Shown here one piece after another: positions 17,275 through 25,846 of a DNA stretch of 53,742 bases (the stretch's first letter is position 1; each line of letters opens with the position of its first letter). The translations under genes were made by a program, and so were the position numbers. This stretch comes from Actinomycetota bacterium (GTDB taxonomy: Bacteria > Actinomycetota > Actinomycetes > Mycobacteriales > Pseudonocardiaceae). The notes below the pieces were generated by a model that saw nothing but the letters and a program-made list of their open reading frames with translations, was not told the origin of the DNA and ran no database searches. The stretch spans positions 1 through 53,742 of the forward strand of contig JAJPIR010000249.1 of the NCBI GenBank assembly GCA_021324675.1. Direction: 5' to 3'.

Positions 17275-19845
17275 CTACGGGACCAGGGTAAGCACGGTCT
17301 CGTCCCGCACGCCAGCAGCCCGCACCGTGCGAGCCGCCAACCAGGCGTCGAACCGATCCGGCGCCAGCGGGCGCGAGATCAGGAAGCCTTGCGCGACATC
17401 GCAGCCCATCTCTACCAGCTGATCCCGCGTGGCGTCCTGCTCTACGCCCTCGGCGACAACGCCCAAGCCCAGCGAGTGACCGAGATCGACGATGGCGCGA
17501 ACCACTGCCAGGTCGCCGAGGTCACTGGCCAGTCCGAGCACGAAACTCTTGTCGATCTTGACCTCGTCCACCGGAAGACGTCGCAGGTAGGCAAGCGACG
17601 AATAGCCGGTACCGAAGTCGTCCACGGCAATCCGCACGCCGAGCTCGTGTAACGCACGCAGTACCGGCAGCGCCCGTTCCGGATCGGTCATCACCGCGGA
17701 CTCGGTGAGCTCGAAACCCAGTAGCTCAGCAGGTACCCGGTGTCGTGACAGCGCAAGGGTCACCCGGTGGGGGAACTCGGCATCAGCAAGGTTGCGGACC
17801 GACAGGTTGACCGATACCGATAGCGACAGGCCGCGATCCAGCCAGGTACGGCATTGGGCCAGCGAGCGGTTCAGCACGTAATCGGTGAGCGGATCAATCA
17901 GGCCGGTCGTCTCCACGAGGGTGACGAACTCCGCCGGATCAAGCATCCCGAATTCCGGATGCTCCCAGCGCACGAGTGCCTCTACCCCGATCACCCGGCG
18001 GGTGGGCAACGCGAGCTGGGGCTGGTAATGCACGTCGACTTGCCCAGTTTCCAGGGCCTGGCGGAAGTGGGTGACCAGCTGGAACCTGCGCCCCAGAACC
18101 TGCCCCATGCTCGGCAGGTAGCTGCGGACCGTCTGATCAGTGCCGCGCGCGGACCGCAAGGCCATTTCGGCCCGTTGCAGGAGAGCATCGGCATCCCGCG
18201 TCGGTTCCACCCCGGTCAGCGCGACCCCGACCACCGCGGTGCACTCCACGGCGAGCTTGTCGACCGGATACGGCTTGCTGAGCACGCTCTGCACGCGCTC
18301 CGCTACCCGCAGCGCCTCCTGGCCGTCGACCCCGGTCAGCAGCGCGGCGAACGTGTCACCTTCCAGACGCGCAGTCAGCACCTGGTCTGCCAGGCTGCGG
18401 CAGAGCCGCTCGCCTGCGCCAAGAACCACTCGATCCGCCCACACCTGGCCCAGTGCATCGTTCACCGCGGGCAGCAATCCCAATTCGATCACTATCACCG
18501 CGCCCGGCCGGGAATCTCGGCGCAGTATCTCAGCGGCCGCTTCCCGGAAACCGAGGCGGTTGCGCAGGGTGGTGAGGCTGTCGTGATAGGCGTCATGCCG
18601 CAGCTGGGCCAACAGCCGGCAGTTGTCCAGCGCGGTGGTGAGATGGCTGGCCAGCGTCTCCACTAAGCGCACATCGGCGGCGCCGAAGCCACGCAGGCGG
18701 CTGTGCCGGTCATGAACCTCGATGACGCCCAAGAGTTGATCGGACCCGCGCAGTGCGGCCACGAGCACCTCCGAGGCTCCCCGCACCGCCAGCGCTGCAG
18801 CGACGGCTGGATCCGGATTGCTGTCCAGCAGCCGCATCACTTGACCGGTCCCGGCTGGCAGGTCGGTTGCCAGGATGTCGCCCGGGGTCAACGGACGGGG
18901 TAGTGGCAGGCCCGCTACCACGGTCTGCGGCCCGCTCAGCGCAGGGTTTGCCAGCGTGGGTACCCGCTGCAAGACCACCCGCGTGGCGTTGAGCTGCTCG
19001 CGCGCCAGTTCCATGGCCGCACTCCACGCGCCTTCATCCAGCTCCGGCGCCTCGCCATCACCTTCCCGGCCAACTGCGGCCACCCCGAGGCTGAAGTCGT
19101 TCAGCACTCCCAGATCACGATGATCACGCAGCAGCCCGTAGTAGCCCCGGTACACGCCGGCCAGTGTCACCGCCAACAAAGCGACCAGCACAGCGCCCCA
19201 CGGCACCGTCTCCACCATTTCCGCGGCGGCGAGCCCTAAGGCGGCATTGAGCAGGCCGGTGAGGTAGAGGTGCACCACGGGGCGGGCGCTCTCACCGGGG
19301 CGCCGGCGATCCAGCAGCACAATGAACAGCCAGGTCAGCCAGGACGTCACGGCGTGGGCAATGACGAACCCGGCAAGCACTGCTGCCCACCTGGGTAGGG
19401 CGGACCAGGCCGGCTGGAATACCAGCCGGGCGAGTAGATCGGTGCCCGCGATGGTGAGTGTCGCGTACGAAGCGTTGAACAGCAGCTTGGAGAGTGGGTC
19501 GCGGCGCACCAACCGGGCGATGACGACGACGCCGACGTAGGCCGCCAAGACGACGGGAGCCGGTAGGTACAGCAACCCGATAACCAGCGGGATCTCGGTT
19601 GGAGTGATCCGCGCGCTGTCACGGCGGACCTCGACCTCGATGGCGAGAGCTCGAGCGACCCCGAACGCTGCCGCCAGCCCCAGTCCACCGAGCAGCGTGC
19701 CCATATCGGCCCTGACCGTTGCGGTCGCCACGACGGTCATCCCCGCCACACCCGCGATGACGGTCAGGATGGCTGCGAAGACTTTCGACGCCACCGCTCG
19801 TTCACGCCATGCCGAGACGCCTGACAGACGCCAGGTTGCACGCAC
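17275..19845 (-). CDS. Membrane GAF-GGDEF-EAL protein, likely c-di-GMP phosphodiesterase
   Basis: 856 aa. Residues about 20-235 form a multi-helix membrane sensor region (MASE-like). About 270-410 is a GAF-like domain (EVHDRHSRLRGFGAADVRLVETLA). The GGDEF domain follows (DSLTTLRNRLGF) but its signature reads LEGDTFAAL, so diguanylate cyclase activity is doubtful. The EAL domain is intact: EALVRWEHP, NLSVRNL, ELTESAVM, DDFGTGYSSLAYLRRLPVDEVKIDKSFV, VAEGVE and QGFLISRP, with the acidic metal ligands and Lys. It therefore probably degrades c-di-GMP. GTG start with GGAGG six bases upstream. A 33-aa ORF lies 94 bases upstream on the same strand. Confidence 0.92.
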   Translation of the reverse strand: MRATWRLSGVSAWRERAVASKVFAAILTVIAGVAGMTVVATATVRADMGTLLGGLGLAAAFGVARALAIEVEVRRDSARITPTEIPLVIGLLYLPAPVVLAAYVGVVVIARLVRRDPLSKLLFNASYATLTIAGTDLLARLVFQPAWSALPRWAAVLAGFVIAHAVTSWLTWLFIVLLDRRRPGESARPVVHLYLTGLLNAALGLAAAEMVETVPWGAVLVALLAVTLAGVYRGYYGLLRDHRDLGVLNDFSLGVAAVGREGDGEAPELDEGAWSAAMELAREQLNATRVVLQRVPTLANPALSGPQTVVAGLPLPRPLTPGDILATDLPAGTGQVMRLLDSNPDPAVAAALAVRGASEVLVAALRGSDQLLGVIEVHDRHSRLRGFGAADVRLVETLASHLTTALDNCRLLAQLRHDAYHDSLTTLRNRLGFREAAAEILRRDSRPGAVIVIELGLLPAVNDALGQVWADRVVLGAGERLCRSLADQVLTARLEGDTFAALLTGVDGQEALRVAERVQSVLSKPYPVDKLAVECTAVVGVALTGVEPTRDADALLQRAEMALRSARGTDQTVRSYLPSMGQVLGRRFQLVTHFRQALETGQVDVHYQPQLALPTRRVIGVEALVRWEHPEFGMLDPAEFVTLVETTGLIDPLTDYVLNRSLAQCRTWLDRGLSLSVSVNLSVRNLADAEFPHRVTLALSRHRVPAELLGFELTESAVMTDPERALPVLRALHELGVRIAVDDFGTGYSSLAYLRRLPVDEVKIDKSFVLGLASDLGDLAVVRAIVDLGHSLGLGVVAEGVEQDATRDQLVEMGCDVAQGFLISRPLAPDRFDAWLAARTVRAAGVRDETVLTLVP

Positions 19846-19939
19846 ACGAGCCTCCAGCGGTGGCTTAAGGGCTGCATCCTCTCCCGCCTACAGCCCCGAT
19901 CCACGCATATTCGGTGATTGGGCGGGGTTGGCGGGGAAC

Positions 19940-20041
19940 TCAGCCGACCTGTGCCCCGTACTGGTCGGGCGAATACTTGCCAATCTCGACACCGCCAGGG
20001 TGCGTAGTGGCACTAGGCGCGATGGGGCAGACGGGGGTCAT
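19940..20041 (-). CDS. Small 33-aa peptide, unknown
   Basis: ORF reading MTPVCPIAPSATTHPGGVEI then GKYSPDQYGAQVG. I do not recognise it. Support for expression: a very strong ribosome-binding site (GGGGAGGTGAAG directly before ATG), a preceding AT-rich promoter-like stretch, and an inverted repeat at 20089-20109. It holds one Cys, several Thr/Ser and two Tyr near the C-terminus, so it could be a RiPP-like precursor or a leader peptide controlling the GGDEF-EAL gene 94 bases downstream. No maturase gene is adjacent. A longer open frame upstream to 20173 reads through the promoter and looks unreal. Confidence 0.5.
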   Translation of the reverse strand: MTPVCPIAPSATTHPGGVEIGKYSPDQYGAQVG

Positions 20042-20088
20042 CTTCACCTCCCCAAAACCTCGCTTTCCGGATCCGACAGTAACACAAA

Positions 20089-20109
20089 GTGAGAAATCGA
20101 TTAACTCAC
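20089..20109. promoter_or_regulatory. Operator-like inverted repeat upstream of the 33-aa ORF
   Basis: GTGAG...CTCAC arms around AAATCGATTAA, about 50 bases upstream of the small ORF start. On the minus strand TTAATC and TTACTG could serve as -35/-10 about 17 bases apart. Symmetry suggests a repressor site; the regulator is unknown. Confidence 0.35.
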
Positions 20110-20313
20110 TCGGGTGTAGCGTAGCCGCCTTCGTGTGGTCTCGCCAACTAGACCAATCCCGGTGAGCGACCAACGGTCTCTCGAACGCCTCGAGTGGAAT
20201 ACGGCGTTTTGCCGACTGTTACCGATTGCTGCCGCACTGTCGTCGTAGCACCGGTTCCCCGTTGCGCCGCGCCGCTTACCGCGCCGATGCCGCCGCACAT
20301 CGTGGCGGGGCGA

Positions 20314-22116
20314 TCAGCTGGGGCGCACTACCAGCGCGCTGCCGCCACCACGGCGTACCGGCTCTGCGGCGGCGCATACCTTGCCGGGTTCAAAAAAATC
20401 CAGGCCTGTGGCCGCACCGATCTCCGGATTTGTGATGAATTGGTGGCCACGAGCCTTCAGCGCTGTTTCATACCGATTCAAGAATTCCGGTTCAGCCTCG
20501 GTGGTGGCAGTGTTGCGTTGGCTGGCCCTCGGTGCGGCAATGGCGTCTGGCAAGGTCATGCCGAGATCCAACCGATTCAGCAGGATTTGCAACACGGTCG
20601 TGATGATCGTCGCTCCGCCAGGCGACCCGATGGCCAGCATCGGCAGGCCATTCCGGAGAATGATTGTCGGGGCCAGTGAACTACGGGGACGCTTTCCCGC
20701 ACCAGGCAGGTTCGGGTCCGGTTGTGTCCCTTGCGTCGAGGCGAAATTGAAGTCGGTCAGCTCATTGTTGAGAAGGAACCCGCGGCCGGGGACGACAATC
20801 CCGCTCCCGCCGGTCTGCTCGACGGTGAGGGTGTAAGCCACCACATTGCCCCACCGGTCACTGGCCACCACGTTGGTGGTATTCGGGCCTTCTTTCGTCG
20901 CACCGCCCGCTGATCCGCGGGCCGGCGGGCAACCGTGGTAGCCGCCGTCCAGGTCGCCCGGCGGGACCGGACCGCCTGCCGCGTGCTGCGGATCCAGCAA
21001 GCAGGCCCGTTGCGCGGCGAAACGGGGTGACAGCAGCTGCTCCAAGGGAACCGCAACCTGATCAGGATCCCCGACGTAACGGTTGCGATCGGCGAAGGCC
21101 AGCCGGCTGGCTTCCAGATAGCTGTGCAGCGCCCCCACCGGATCGGCCGCCGACAGGCGGGTGTGAGACAGGATGTTCAGCGCCTCGCCGACTGTTGACC
21201 CTCCTGATGAGGGCGGGCCCATGCTGTAGACGTCCAGACCGCGGTATTGAACGTGCGTTGGATCCCGGACGATAGCCCGGTAAGCGCCTAGATCGGGTGC
21301 TGCGAGCACTCCAGGATGAGCACGGTAAGGGTCACCGGCGACCAGCGGTGGGCGCCGCACGGTGTCCACGATCTCCCCGGCAAGCCGGCCGTGATACAGC
21401 CAATCCACCCCGTGACGCGCAAGCTGGCGGTAGGTCTCTGCCAGGTCCGGGTTGCGCAACGTGCTACCGACTACCGGCGGGCGACCGTGCGGCAGGAACA
21501 ACGCGGTCGTGGAACTGAAGTGGGCAAAGCGGGCGGCGTTGTCCTGCGTCTGGTGGGCGAAGGTTTCATCCACGGTGAATCCGCGATCGGCTACCTGGAT
21601 CGCCGGCTGCAGCATCTGCGCCAAGCTCCGGCTGCCCCAGCGACTGAGAGCCTGCGCCCAGGTGGCCGGCGTTCCCGGGACGCCGACCGATAAACCACTG
21701 GTTACGGCATCGGCGAAAGGCAATGGCTGCCCGGTCGCCGGATCGACAAATGCGGTGGGACCCATTGCCGCCGGTGCCGTTTCCCGGCCGTCCAGGGTGA
21801 ATACGCGGTGCGTGGCGGCCTGAAAGTAGACAAGGAATCCGCCACCACCGATACCGGCGGAATACGGCTCGGTAACTCCCAGGGTTGCGGCTGCCGCGAC
21901 CGCCGCGTCAACGGCGTTGCCACCCTGGCGGAGCACGTCAATGCCAGCCCGGCTCGCGTCTGCGTCGACCGTGGCAACCGCGCCACCGGATCCGGTGGCC
22001 ACGGCACCGGCGGACAGCGGGAGACCTAGCTCAGCCTGCGCCGGAGAAGCCACTCCAGGCATAGCCGCGATCACGACGGCAATGGCAGTCACGGTGATCG
22101 CTCGAAGGGCCCTCAT
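20314..22116 (-). CDS. ggt: Gamma-glutamyltransferase (secreted)
   Basis: 600-aa proenzyme of the Ntn-hydrolase family; transfers or hydrolyses the gamma-glutamyl group of glutathione and related compounds outside the cytoplasm. Signal peptide at residues 1-28 (ends ASPAQA). Typical motifs: GGNAVDAAVAAAATLGVTEP, GIGGGGFLVYF, GRETAP, the autocleavage/nucleophile Thr413 in GPNTTNVVASD, NNELTDFNF, GKRPRSSLAPTI and SPGGATIITTVLQ. Ends close to the 20.3 kb gap; divergent from the GntR gene. Confidence 0.95.
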   Translation of the reverse strand: MRALRAITVTAIAVVIAAMPGVASPAQAELGLPLSAGAVATGSGGAVATVDADASRAGIDVLRQGGNAVDAAVAAAATLGVTEPYSAGIGGGGFLVYFQAATHRVFTLDGRETAPAAMGPTAFVDPATGQPLPFADAVTSGLSVGVPGTPATWAQALSRWGSRSLAQMLQPAIQVADRGFTVDETFAHQTQDNAARFAHFSSTTALFLPHGRPPVVGSTLRNPDLAETYRQLARHGVDWLYHGRLAGEIVDTVRRPPLVAGDPYRAHPGVLAAPDLGAYRAIVRDPTHVQYRGLDVYSMGPPSSGGSTVGEALNILSHTRLSAADPVGALHSYLEASRLAFADRNRYVGDPDQVAVPLEQLLSPRFAAQRACLLDPQHAAGGPVPPGDLDGGYHGCPPARGSAGGATKEGPNTTNVVASDRWGNVVAYTLTVEQTGGSGIVVPGRGFLLNNELTDFNFASTQGTQPDPNLPGAGKRPRSSLAPTIILRNGLPMLAIGSPGGATIITTVLQILLNRLDLGMTLPDAIAAPRASQRNTATTEAEPEFLNRYETALKARGHQFITNPEIGAATGLDFFEPGKVCAAAEPVRRGGGSALVVRPS

Positions 22117-22250
22117 GACGGCTCGACTAGGACCTTTACCGACACTGCCGAGTATGAAGTCGGTGCTTACCGGCGCACAAGGGGCGAGTTCTCACTGCGG
22201 ACGACGGATCTGGCACTGTAAAGAGGCTGGCAGCAACGAGGGAGGCGCCC

Positions 22251-22916
22251 GTGCCAGGTCAGCCCGATCTCGTCGCCAACGGCGCGTTGGCGCCCTCCAG
22301 CCTGGTCGAGCTCGCGGCGCACCGGCTGCGCACCGAGATTCTCAGCGGTGCGCTGGTGCCCGGCGAGCGGCTGATCGAAGAGCAGCTCACCCGGCGCTTC
22401 GGCACCAGCAGGGCGCCGCTGCGCGAGGCGCTGCGGCTGCTTGGCCAGCAAGGTTTGGTGGAGCACTCACCACGGCGCGGGGTGCGAGTGGCTGAGCTCT
22501 CCCCGCGGGATGTCGATGAGCTGTTCGGCCTTCGCGACGTGCTCGAACAGTTTGCCATGCAGATGGCGCCGCCGGCGCCGGACCCGCTGGCGCTGCAGCA
22601 ACTGGCCAGCCGGCTCGATTCGATGCGCAAGGCGGCCACCAGCGCAGCGGCACTCGAGCAGGCCGAGGCGCACCGGCAATTCCACGTCGCGCTGGTGGCC
22701 ATGGCGGGCCGTCGCCACGTGCTGCTGATGTACGAGCCGGTGCTGCTGAAGTTGCAGCTATACATGGCCGCCAACCTGCGACGCGAAGCGCAGGCCCGAA
22801 GCCCGCAGGAGGGTGTCCGGCGCCACCAGATGCTTTTCGACGCGGTGGCGGCCGGCGATCGCGACAGCGTGCTCGCCGCACTGCGCAACCACGGCGCGCG
22901 CTCGTTCTTCCGCTGA
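22251..22916 (+). CDS. GntR-family regulator (FadR/FCD subfamily)
   Basis: 221 aa. Winged-helix domain at residues 15-80 (AAHRLRTEILSGALVPGERLIEEQLTRRFGTSRAPLREALRLLGQQGLVEHSPRRGVRVAEL) then an all-helical FCD ligand domain (LFGLRDVLEQFAMQMAPP ... RHHQMLFDAVAAGDRDSVLAALRNH). GTG start with GGGAGG. It precedes the amidase operon by 56 bases on the same strand and is the obvious local regulator; the ligand may be a ureido compound (inference). Confidence 0.92.
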   Translation: MPGQPDLVANGALAPSSLVELAAHRLRTEILSGALVPGERLIEEQLTRRFGTSRAPLREALRLLGQQGLVEHSPRRGVRVAELSPRDVDELFGLRDVLEQFAMQMAPPAPDPLALQQLASRLDSMRKAATSAAALEQAEAHRQFHVALVAMAGRRHVLLMYEPVLLKLQLYMAANLRREAQARSPQEGVRRHQMLFDAVAAGDRDSVLAALRNHGARSFFR

Positions 22917-22919
22917 AGC

Positions 22920-22937
22920 CGGCGGTGAAAGCCGCCG
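22920..22937 (+). repeat. Small inverted repeat after the GntR gene
   Basis: CGGCGG / CCGCCG arms around six bases, between the regulator stop and the amidase start. Weak attenuator or operator candidate. Confidence 0.3.
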
Positions 22938-22972
22938 TAACAGCGATGTAACAAACGCGACCATCGGGTGAC

Positions 22973-24388
22973 ATGCAGCGGTCGACAATCGACGAAGTGC
23001 GCCGCATTTCCCCCCTGGGGCCACCTTCAATTCACCCTGTCGGGGTGCGCGAGCTCCATGCCGCCTACGCAACGGAACAGCTTCGGCCAACTGACGTCAT
23101 CGAAGCCGTCCTGTCGCGAATCGCGGCCCGCGGCGAGGACTCGATCTGGATATCCCGATGGCCCGACCACGAGTTGCGCCAGCGCGCCGCGGACCTGGAG
23201 CGAATCGGGCAGGACCGCGGCATGGCCGGGATGCCGCTGTTCGGCGTGCCCTGCGCGGTGAAAGACAACATCGACGTGGCCGGGTTGCCCACCACCGCGG
23301 CGTGCCCGGCATTTCGCTACTGGCCAGACCGCAACGCCGGCTGCGTGCAGCGGCTCATCGACGCCGGCGCGATCGTGGTCGGCAAGACCAACATGGATCA
23401 ATTCGCCACCGGGCTGACCGGTACTCGCTCCCCGTACGGCATTGCGCAGAGCGTCTTCGGAGGCGGGTTGATCGCCGGCGGGTCCAGTTCTGGTTCGGCC
23501 GTCGCGGTGGCCACCGGCCTGGTCTGCTTCGCGCTGGCTACCGACACGGCCGGCTCCGGACGCGTGCCGGCCGCGATGAACGGGATCGTCGGCTGCAAGC
23601 CGACCCGCGGCTTGGTCAGCACTACCGGCGTGGTGCCCGCCTGCCGGTCGCTGGACTGCGTGAGCATCCTGGCAACCACCGTGCCCGACGCCGAGACCCT
23701 GCTGGGCGTGATCAGCGGACCCGATGATCGCGACCCCTGGTCACGGGTGCCCCGAGGCAGGACCAACGGCTCGTATCCCCCCTCGCCGGTCCGCTTGGCC
23801 GTGCCTACCGGGCTCGACTTCGAGGGCGACGGCGCGATGCGCGACGCGTTCGACGCCGCGGTGGCGCACGCCGGGCAACACACCACAAACTTGGTGCCGA
23901 CCACCATCGCACCGCTGCTGGAGGCCGGGGAACTGCTCTACCACGGGCCGTGGGTGGCCGAGCGGCTTGCCGAGCTGGAGACGTTCTTCGCGCACCATCC
24001 GGGCGAGGTACTGCCGATCACCCGGCAGGTGATCGAGGATGGCCGCCGGTTCACCGCCGTGGACACCTTCCGGGCCTGGCACCGGCTCAAGGAACTGCAG
24101 CACTGGACCGATCGGCTCTGGCAACGTGCGGAACTACTGATCATGCCCACGGTGCCCACCACGTTCACCGTGGACGAGATCGCCGCGGACCCCCTGCGGC
24201 GCAACACGGTGCTCGGCCGCTTCACGCAGTTCGTCAACTTGCTCGATCTTGCAGCGGTGACCGTGCCGGCCGGGCAGGCCGCCGACGGGCGCCCGGCCAG
24301 TGCCACGTTGATCGGTCCCGCGTTCTCTGAGCCACTGCTGCTGTCTGTCGCAACCCGGCTGGCTCCCACGGTAGGAGGACGTCCATGA
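22973..24388 (+). CDS. atzF: Allophanate hydrolase, amidase domain only (AtzF-like)
   Basis: 471-aa amidase-signature enzyme. The triad Lys97 (VKDNIDVAG), Ser171 (GGSSSGSA) and Ser195 (TDTAGSGRVPA) is intact, each six residues on from K91/S165/S189 of Pseudomonas AtzF as I remember them. The stretch GCKPTRGLVSTTGVVPACRSLDCVSILATTV is diagnostic of allophanate hydrolases. Full AtzF/DUR1 proteins continue for about 130 residues with a C-terminal domain; here the protein stops right after the amidase fold. Its stop overlaps the next ATG by four bases. Converts allophanate to ammonia and CO2, the last step of biuret and urea-carboxylase pathways. Confidence 0.88.
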   Translation: MQRSTIDEVRRISPLGPPSIHPVGVRELHAAYATEQLRPTDVIEAVLSRIAARGEDSIWISRWPDHELRQRAADLERIGQDRGMAGMPLFGVPCAVKDNIDVAGLPTTAACPAFRYWPDRNAGCVQRLIDAGAIVVGKTNMDQFATGLTGTRSPYGIAQSVFGGGLIAGGSSSGSAVAVATGLVCFALATDTAGSGRVPAAMNGIVGCKPTRGLVSTTGVVPACRSLDCVSILATTVPDAETLLGVISGPDDRDPWSRVPRGRTNGSYPPSPVRLAVPTGLDFEGDGAMRDAFDAAVAHAGQHTTNLVPTTIAPLLEAGELLYHGPWVAERLAELETFFAHHPGEVLPITRQVIEDGRRFTAVDTFRAWHRLKELQHWTDRLWQRAELLIMPTVPTTFTVDEIAADPLRRNTVLGRFTQFVNLLDLAAVTVPAGQAADGRPASATLIGPAFSEPLLLSVATRLAPTVGGRP

Positions 24389-25164
24389 CCAGCACTCTTG
24401 CGCGCTTGGCCACCATCGGCCCGGTCGCCGCTGACCCGTACCCGTGGCCTTATGACGGCACCGTCACGACCGACCGGGTCGCGCTGTTCTGCATCGACTG
24501 GCAGGTCGACTTCTGCGGTCGTGGTGGCTACGTCGACCGGATGGGATACGACATCGAGCTGACCCGGGCCGGCCTGCCCGGCGCCGCTCGGATGCTGGCC
24601 CACGCCCGGGACACCGGCATGCTGGTGATCCACACCAGGGAGGGTCACTCCCCGGGCCTGTCCGACCTTCCGGCCAACAAGCGGTGGCGCTCGGCGCGGA
24701 TCGGCGCCGAGATCGGCGGGCCCGGGCCGCAGGGCCGCATCCTGGTCCGTGGCGAACCGGGCTGGGAGATCGTGCCCGAGGTGGGACCGTGGCCCGGTGA
24801 AGTCCTGATCGACAAGCCGGGTAAGGGCGCGTTTTATGCCACCCAGCTGGACTTGGTGCTGCGCACCAAGGGCATCACGCACATCGTGCTGACCGGGATC
24901 ACCACCGATGTCTGCGTGCACACCACCATGCGGGAGGCCAACGACCGAGGCTACGAGTGCCTGATCCTGTCCGACTGCACCGGGGCCACCGAACTGGGCA
25001 ACCACACCGCGGCGTTGCGGATGGTGACCATGCAGGGCGGGGTCTTCGGCTGCGTGGCCACCTCCGAAGCCGTCATCCGTGGAACAGTCCCAGTCACCGT
25101 TCCCGTCACCGTCCCAGCCACTCCGGGGCGGCAAGCCTCCACAGGACAACTCGATGGCGAATGA
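24385..25164 (+). CDS. biuH: Biuret hydrolase (cysteine hydrolase/isochorismatase-like)
   Basis: 259-aa Rossmann-type cysteine hydrolase. Catalytic triad Asp38 (CIDWQVDFC), Lys144 (IDKPGKG) and Cys177 (TTDVCVHTT). It matches Rhizobium BiuH, as I remember it, over nearly the whole length: ADPYPWPY, DFCGRGGYVDRMGYD, HTREGHSPGLSDLPANKRWRS, GRILVRGEPGWEI, TTMREANDRGYECL, MQGGVFG. It hydrolyses biuret to allophanate and ammonia, feeding the adjacent AtzF. A Val/Pro/Thr-repeat tail (TVPVTVPVTVP) at the C-terminus is unusual and overlaps the next gene. Confidence 0.9.
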   Translation: MTSTLARLATIGPVAADPYPWPYDGTVTTDRVALFCIDWQVDFCGRGGYVDRMGYDIELTRAGLPGAARMLAHARDTGMLVIHTREGHSPGLSDLPANKRWRSARIGAEIGGPGPQGRILVRGEPGWEIVPEVGPWPGEVLIDKPGKGAFYATQLDLVLRTKGITHIVLTGITTDVCVHTTMREANDRGYECLILSDCTGATELGNHTAALRMVTMQGGVFGCVATSEAVIRGTVPVTVPVTVPATPGRQASTGQLDGE

Positions 25165-25846
25165 CCAGCTCACGGTACCCGCCGACCCAGGCCCGTTCCG
25201 CTTCCGGCCACCGCATACCGCGCTGCTGGTCATCGACATGCAACGCGACTTCGTCGAACCCGGAGGCTTCGGCGAGACGCTGGGCAACGACGTCAGCCTG
25301 CTCAGGTCAGTCATCCCGCCGCTGCAGAAGGTGCTGGCAGCCAGCCGGGCAGCCGGCATGGTGATCGTCCACACCCGGGAGGGGCACCGGCCGGATCTGA
25401 CCGACTGCCCGCCGGCCAAGCTCAATCGGGGCACACCAACGCTGCGCATCGGCGATACCGGCCCCCAGGGCCGGATCCTGATCCGCGGCGAGTACGGCCA
25501 CGACATCATCGACGAACTGGCCCCGTGCCCGGGCGAGGTCGTCATCGACAAGCCGGGCAAGGGCTCGTTCTACGCGACCGACCTGGATGACGTGCTAGCC
25601 GCCGCCGGTATCACCAGCCTGGTTGTCACCGGGGTCACCACGGAGGTGTGCGTGCACACCACGGTCCGCGAAGCCAATGACCGCGGCTACGAGTGCCTCG
25701 TGCTGTCCGACTGCGTGGGCTCCTACTTCCCGGAATTCCAGCAGGCCGGGCTGGCGATGATCGCCGCCCAGGGCGGGATCTTCGGCTGGGTCGCCCCCTC
25801 AGCGGCTTACCTCGACGCCCTGACGAACGGAGTTGATCAGCAATGA
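25154..25846 (+). CDS. Second cysteine hydrolase, biuret/triuret hydrolase family
   Basis: 230 aa from MANDQLTV, chosen because AGGA lies just upstream and the family fold begins soon after; an earlier frame start would lie inside biuH. Triad Asp28 (VIDMQRDF), Lys133 (IDKPGKG), Cys166 (TTEVCVHTT). It is clearly a paralogue of the upstream biuret hydrolase but lacks the ADPYPWPY opening and the PANKRWRS motif (PPAKLNRG instead), so its substrate differs. Triuret hydrolase (TrtA) is a cysteine hydrolase related to BiuH, making triuret a good candidate; ureidoacrylate or another ureide is the alternative. Overlaps biuH by 11 bases and the permease by 4. Confidence 0.8.
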   Translation: MANDQLTVPADPGPFRFRPPHTALLVIDMQRDFVEPGGFGETLGNDVSLLRSVIPPLQKVLAASRAAGMVIVHTREGHRPDLTDCPPAKLNRGTPTLRIGDTGPQGRILIRGEYGHDIIDELAPCPGEVVIDKPGKGSFYATDLDDVLAAAGITSLVVTGVTTEVCVHTTVREANDRGYECLVLSDCVGSYFPEFQQAGLAMIAAQGGIFGWVAPSAAYLDALTNGVDQQ

